Positions 62,223 to 64,000 of a stretch of DNA of 64,000 bases are shown here, piece by piece. Each line of letters opens with the position of its first letter. The first letter of the stretch is position 1. The stretch is from Paenibacillus_E qinlingensis_A. GTDB lineage: Bacteria > Bacillota > Bacilli > Paenibacillales > NBRC-103111. The DNA lies in assembly GCF_031455095.1 (NCBI RefSeq), contig NZ_JAVDSB010000001.1:434001-498000 (forward strand). Reading direction: 5' to 3'. The notes under the pieces are model-generated. The model searched no databases and had not been told where the DNA came from. It was given only the letters and a program-made list of their open reading frames with translations. Made by a program: the position numbers and the translations under genes.

Positions 62223-63290
62223 ATGACAGGACGCCGGGAATTAACGAAAGAGCAACGAATTGCGCTGCACGATGGACTGGTCATTCCAGCGCATCCACTT
62301 GCCTTAACCGCAGATCGGTTGCTGGATGAGCAAAGTCAACGAGCGTTGACACGTTACTATATGGCAGCGGGTTCTGGTGGGATTGCGGTTGGCGTGCACT
62401 CCACACAGTTTGAAATTCGTGATCCACAATACAATTTGTACGAGAAAGTACTTCGTATGGCATCGGAAGAAGTGGATCGCGCAGGACTTACCAGACCTTT
62501 TATTAAGGTCGCAGGCATTTGTGGTCCTACAGATCAAGCCAAAGACGAGACAGATACGGCAATCTCCCTTGGCTATGATGCAGCCTTATTATCCATGGGT
62601 GGCTTGAGTGGCTGGACCGAGTCTCAAATCTTGGAGCGGACAGCACGCATTGCGGAGAAAATGCCTGTCATCGGATTTTATCTCCAACCTTCCGTTGGCG
62701 GCAAGGTGTACAGCTTCGATTTTTGGAAGCAGTTTGCTAACATTCCGGGGATTGTAGCGATCAAAATGGCTCCTTTTAACCGCTATCAAACGATTGATGT
62801 CGTACGCGCTGTCTGCTATTCAGAACGCCGCGATGACATAGCTCTGTATACCGGCAATGATGACAACATTATTAATGATCTTCTAACTGTTTATAAATTC
62901 CAAGTTGAGGGTAAGAACATAGAGAAAAGAATTGTAGGCGGATTACTGGGACATTGGGCCGTCTGGACGCAAAAAGCAGTGGAACTTTTAGACGAAATAA
63001 AGGGAATTCGAATGAATCCTACGCTAGCATCCGAATGGCTGACACGGAACATCGAGGTGACCGAAGCGAATGCAGCGTTCTTCGATCCAGCCAATGGCTT
63101 CGCAGGTTGTATTCCTGGTATTCATGAAGTACTTCGTCGTCAGGGATTGTTGAAAGGGACATGGTGCTTGAATCCACATGAAGAATTGTCGCCTGGCCAA
63201 TCGGAAGAAATTGACCGCATGTACAAAGACTATCCTCATTTGAACGATGATGCCTTTGTGAAGACGAATCTAGCGAATTGGTTATCTTAA
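62223..63290 (+). CDS. Dihydrodipicolinate synthase (DapA)/N-acetylneuraminate lyase family protein
   Basis: A 355-residue class I aldolase/dehydratase-like TIM barrel. The family loop is GSGGIAVGVHSTQ (about 49-61). The catalytic Tyr is in VIGFYLQPSVGG (about 158) and the Schiff-base Lys in GIVAIKMAPFNRY (about 180). It is longer than housekeeping DapA (about 290 residues), and the context points to cleavage or dehydration of a keto-deoxy sugar acid, not lysine synthesis. Translation is coupled to the preceding epimerase-like gene (stop 2 bases before). Confidence 0.88.
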   Translation: MTGRRELTKEQRIALHDGLVIPAHPLALTADRLLDEQSQRALTRYYMAAGSGGIAVGVHSTQFEIRDPQYNLYEKVLRMASEEVDRAGLTRPFIKVAGICGPTDQAKDETDTAISLGYDAALLSMGGLSGWTESQILERTARIAEKMPVIGFYLQPSVGGKVYSFDFWKQFANIPGIVAIKMAPFNRYQTIDVVRAVCYSERRDDIALYTGNDDNIINDLLTVYKFQVEGKNIEKRIVGGLLGHWAVWTQKAVELLDEIKGIRMNPTLASEWLTRNIEVTEANAAFFDPANGFAGCIPGIHEVLRRQGLLKGTWCLNPHEELSPGQSEEIDRMYKDYPHLNDDAFVKTNLANWLS

Positions 63291-63366
63291 TTAGGAAATG
63301 ATAGCCCGCCAAAGAAGTTTCTGCTACATTGAAAGTATGAAATTGACTTATTTTGGAGGGGTTCCT

Positions 63367-63999
63367 ATGCGTATTCGATTAGATCGGTTTCCACAAGGTG
63401 TCACCAAAGCTTTAACGCTAAGTTACGATGATGGCAAGTTACATGATCGCAGGCTTGTGCGTATATTGAATGAATACGGGATTAAAGGTACGTTTCATTT
63501 AAACAGTGGATTTTTAGGAAAAGAAGGGTATATTGAGGCGTCTGAGGTGGCTTCGTTATTCGCGGGACATGAGGTGTCTGCTCATACCATTGATCATCCT
63601 TTTTTAGAGCAATCTCCAATGGACCAAGTCGTACGAGAAATTTCACGTGATCGTGAAGCCTTGGAATCATTAGTCGGCTATCCTGTGCGCGGAATGAGCT
63701 ATCCATTCGGAACCTACTCCGAGCAAGTCGTTCAAGCACTGCCTACACTAGGCATTGAATATGCAAGGACGGTCGCTAGCCATGGCGGATTTCAAATGCC
63801 GCAAGACTTCTTAAGGTGGCATCCAACGTGCCATCATAAAAACATGCTTGAGCGTGCAGATGCATTCGTACAACTCGAACAAAGGCATTCCCGAATGTCG
63901 TTATTGTATGTCTGGGGACACAGTTATGAGTTCGAAAATGATAACAACTGGGAAATGCTTGAGGAGTTTGGTGAAAAAGTAAAAGGCAGATCCGACATC
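63367..63999 (+). CDS. Polysaccharide deacetylase family protein (3' end outside window)
   Basis: The first 211 codons of a NodB-type polysaccharide deacetylase; the frame stays open to the window edge. The metal-binding Asp pair is in LTLSYDDGKLHDRRLVRIL (about 17-35); the two metal His are in EVSAHTIDHPFLEQ (about 74-79); the catalytic-base region is RGMSYPFGTYSE (about 108-119). There is no signal peptide, so it belongs to the cytoplasmic group that may act on oligosaccharides or other amides. GGAGGGG precedes the ATG. It lies 76 bases after the DapA-like gene. Confidence 0.88.
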   Translation, partial: MRIRLDRFPQGVTKALTLSYDDGKLHDRRLVRILNEYGIKGTFHLNSGFLGKEGYIEASEVASLFAGHEVSAHTIDHPFLEQSPMDQVVREISRDREALESLVGYPVRGMSYPFGTYSEQVVQALPTLGIEYARTVASHGGFQMPQDFLRWHPTCHHKNMLERADAFVQLEQRHSRMSLLYVWGHSYEFENDNNWEMLEEFGEKVKGRSDI

Positions 64000-64000
64000 T

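Overview
The window looks like a chromosomal segment of a spore-forming, plant- or soil-polymer-degrading Firmicute, most probably Paenibacillus or a close relative. The signs are an alpha/beta small acid-soluble spore protein with an exact sigma-G-type promoter, LplB/YtcP-type sugar permeases, YesM/YesN-type two-component regulators with AraC output domains, many AraC-family regulators, strong AGGAGG-type ribosome binding sites and purine-rich leaders. The genus is an inference from gene content only. I see no phage, insertion sequence, rRNA or tRNA.

Layout. 1-7.7 kb: an oligosaccharide ABC importer (3' end of the binding protein, two permeases), a membrane AraC-type regulator and two FAD proteins. 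8-14.8 kb: a DUF421 membrane protein, then the complete histidine-utilisation operon hutH-hutU-hutI-hutG behind a leader with a hairpin and a small ORF. 15-25.7 kb: housekeeping and accessory genes (aldo/keto reductase, glycosyltransferase-like and APH-like proteins, orphan histidine kinase, spore SASP, sugar isomerase, CheX/CheY pair, OatA-like acyltransferase with a Gly-Thr-Ala repeat linker), with a five-copy palindromic tandem array at 16.0-16.25 kb. 25.9-35 kb: secreted beta-helix protein, a second sugar ABC importer and its YesM/YesN-type two-component system; a shared 29-bp element ties the beta-helix gene to the importer's binding-protein gene. 35-38.7 kb: acetyltransferase, ECF sigma factor with a likely membrane partner, PhyH dioxygenase. 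38.7-51 kb: polysaccharide-active proteins (a discoidin/beta-helix protein, a PL6 lyase with two discoidin domains, a GH116 glycosidase) with AraC regulators, a zinc dehydrogenase and a MerR-headed coiled-coil protein. 51-64 kb: sugar-acid catabolism (IclR regulator with SDR and FAH-family genes; Gfo/Idh/MocA dehydrogenase with a TIM-barrel isomerase), a damaged AraC gene, a nucleoside hydrolase, and a regulator/epimerase/DapA-like set joined by a shared promoter-operator; the window ends inside a polysaccharide deacetylase.

How it works together: secreted lyases and glycosidases cut acidic or pectic polysaccharides, the ABC importers bring in oligosaccharides, and the dehydrogenases, isomerases, FAH-type hydrolase and aldolase-like enzyme would break down the sugar acids, each block under its own local regulator. 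The most interesting part is 59.6-63.3 kb: an unfamiliar three-part regulator and a downstream enzyme operon share a nearly identical promoter with the dyad AAAGAC-N13-GTCTTT over the -35 region, which suggests an autoregulated catabolic unit whose substrate I cannot name.
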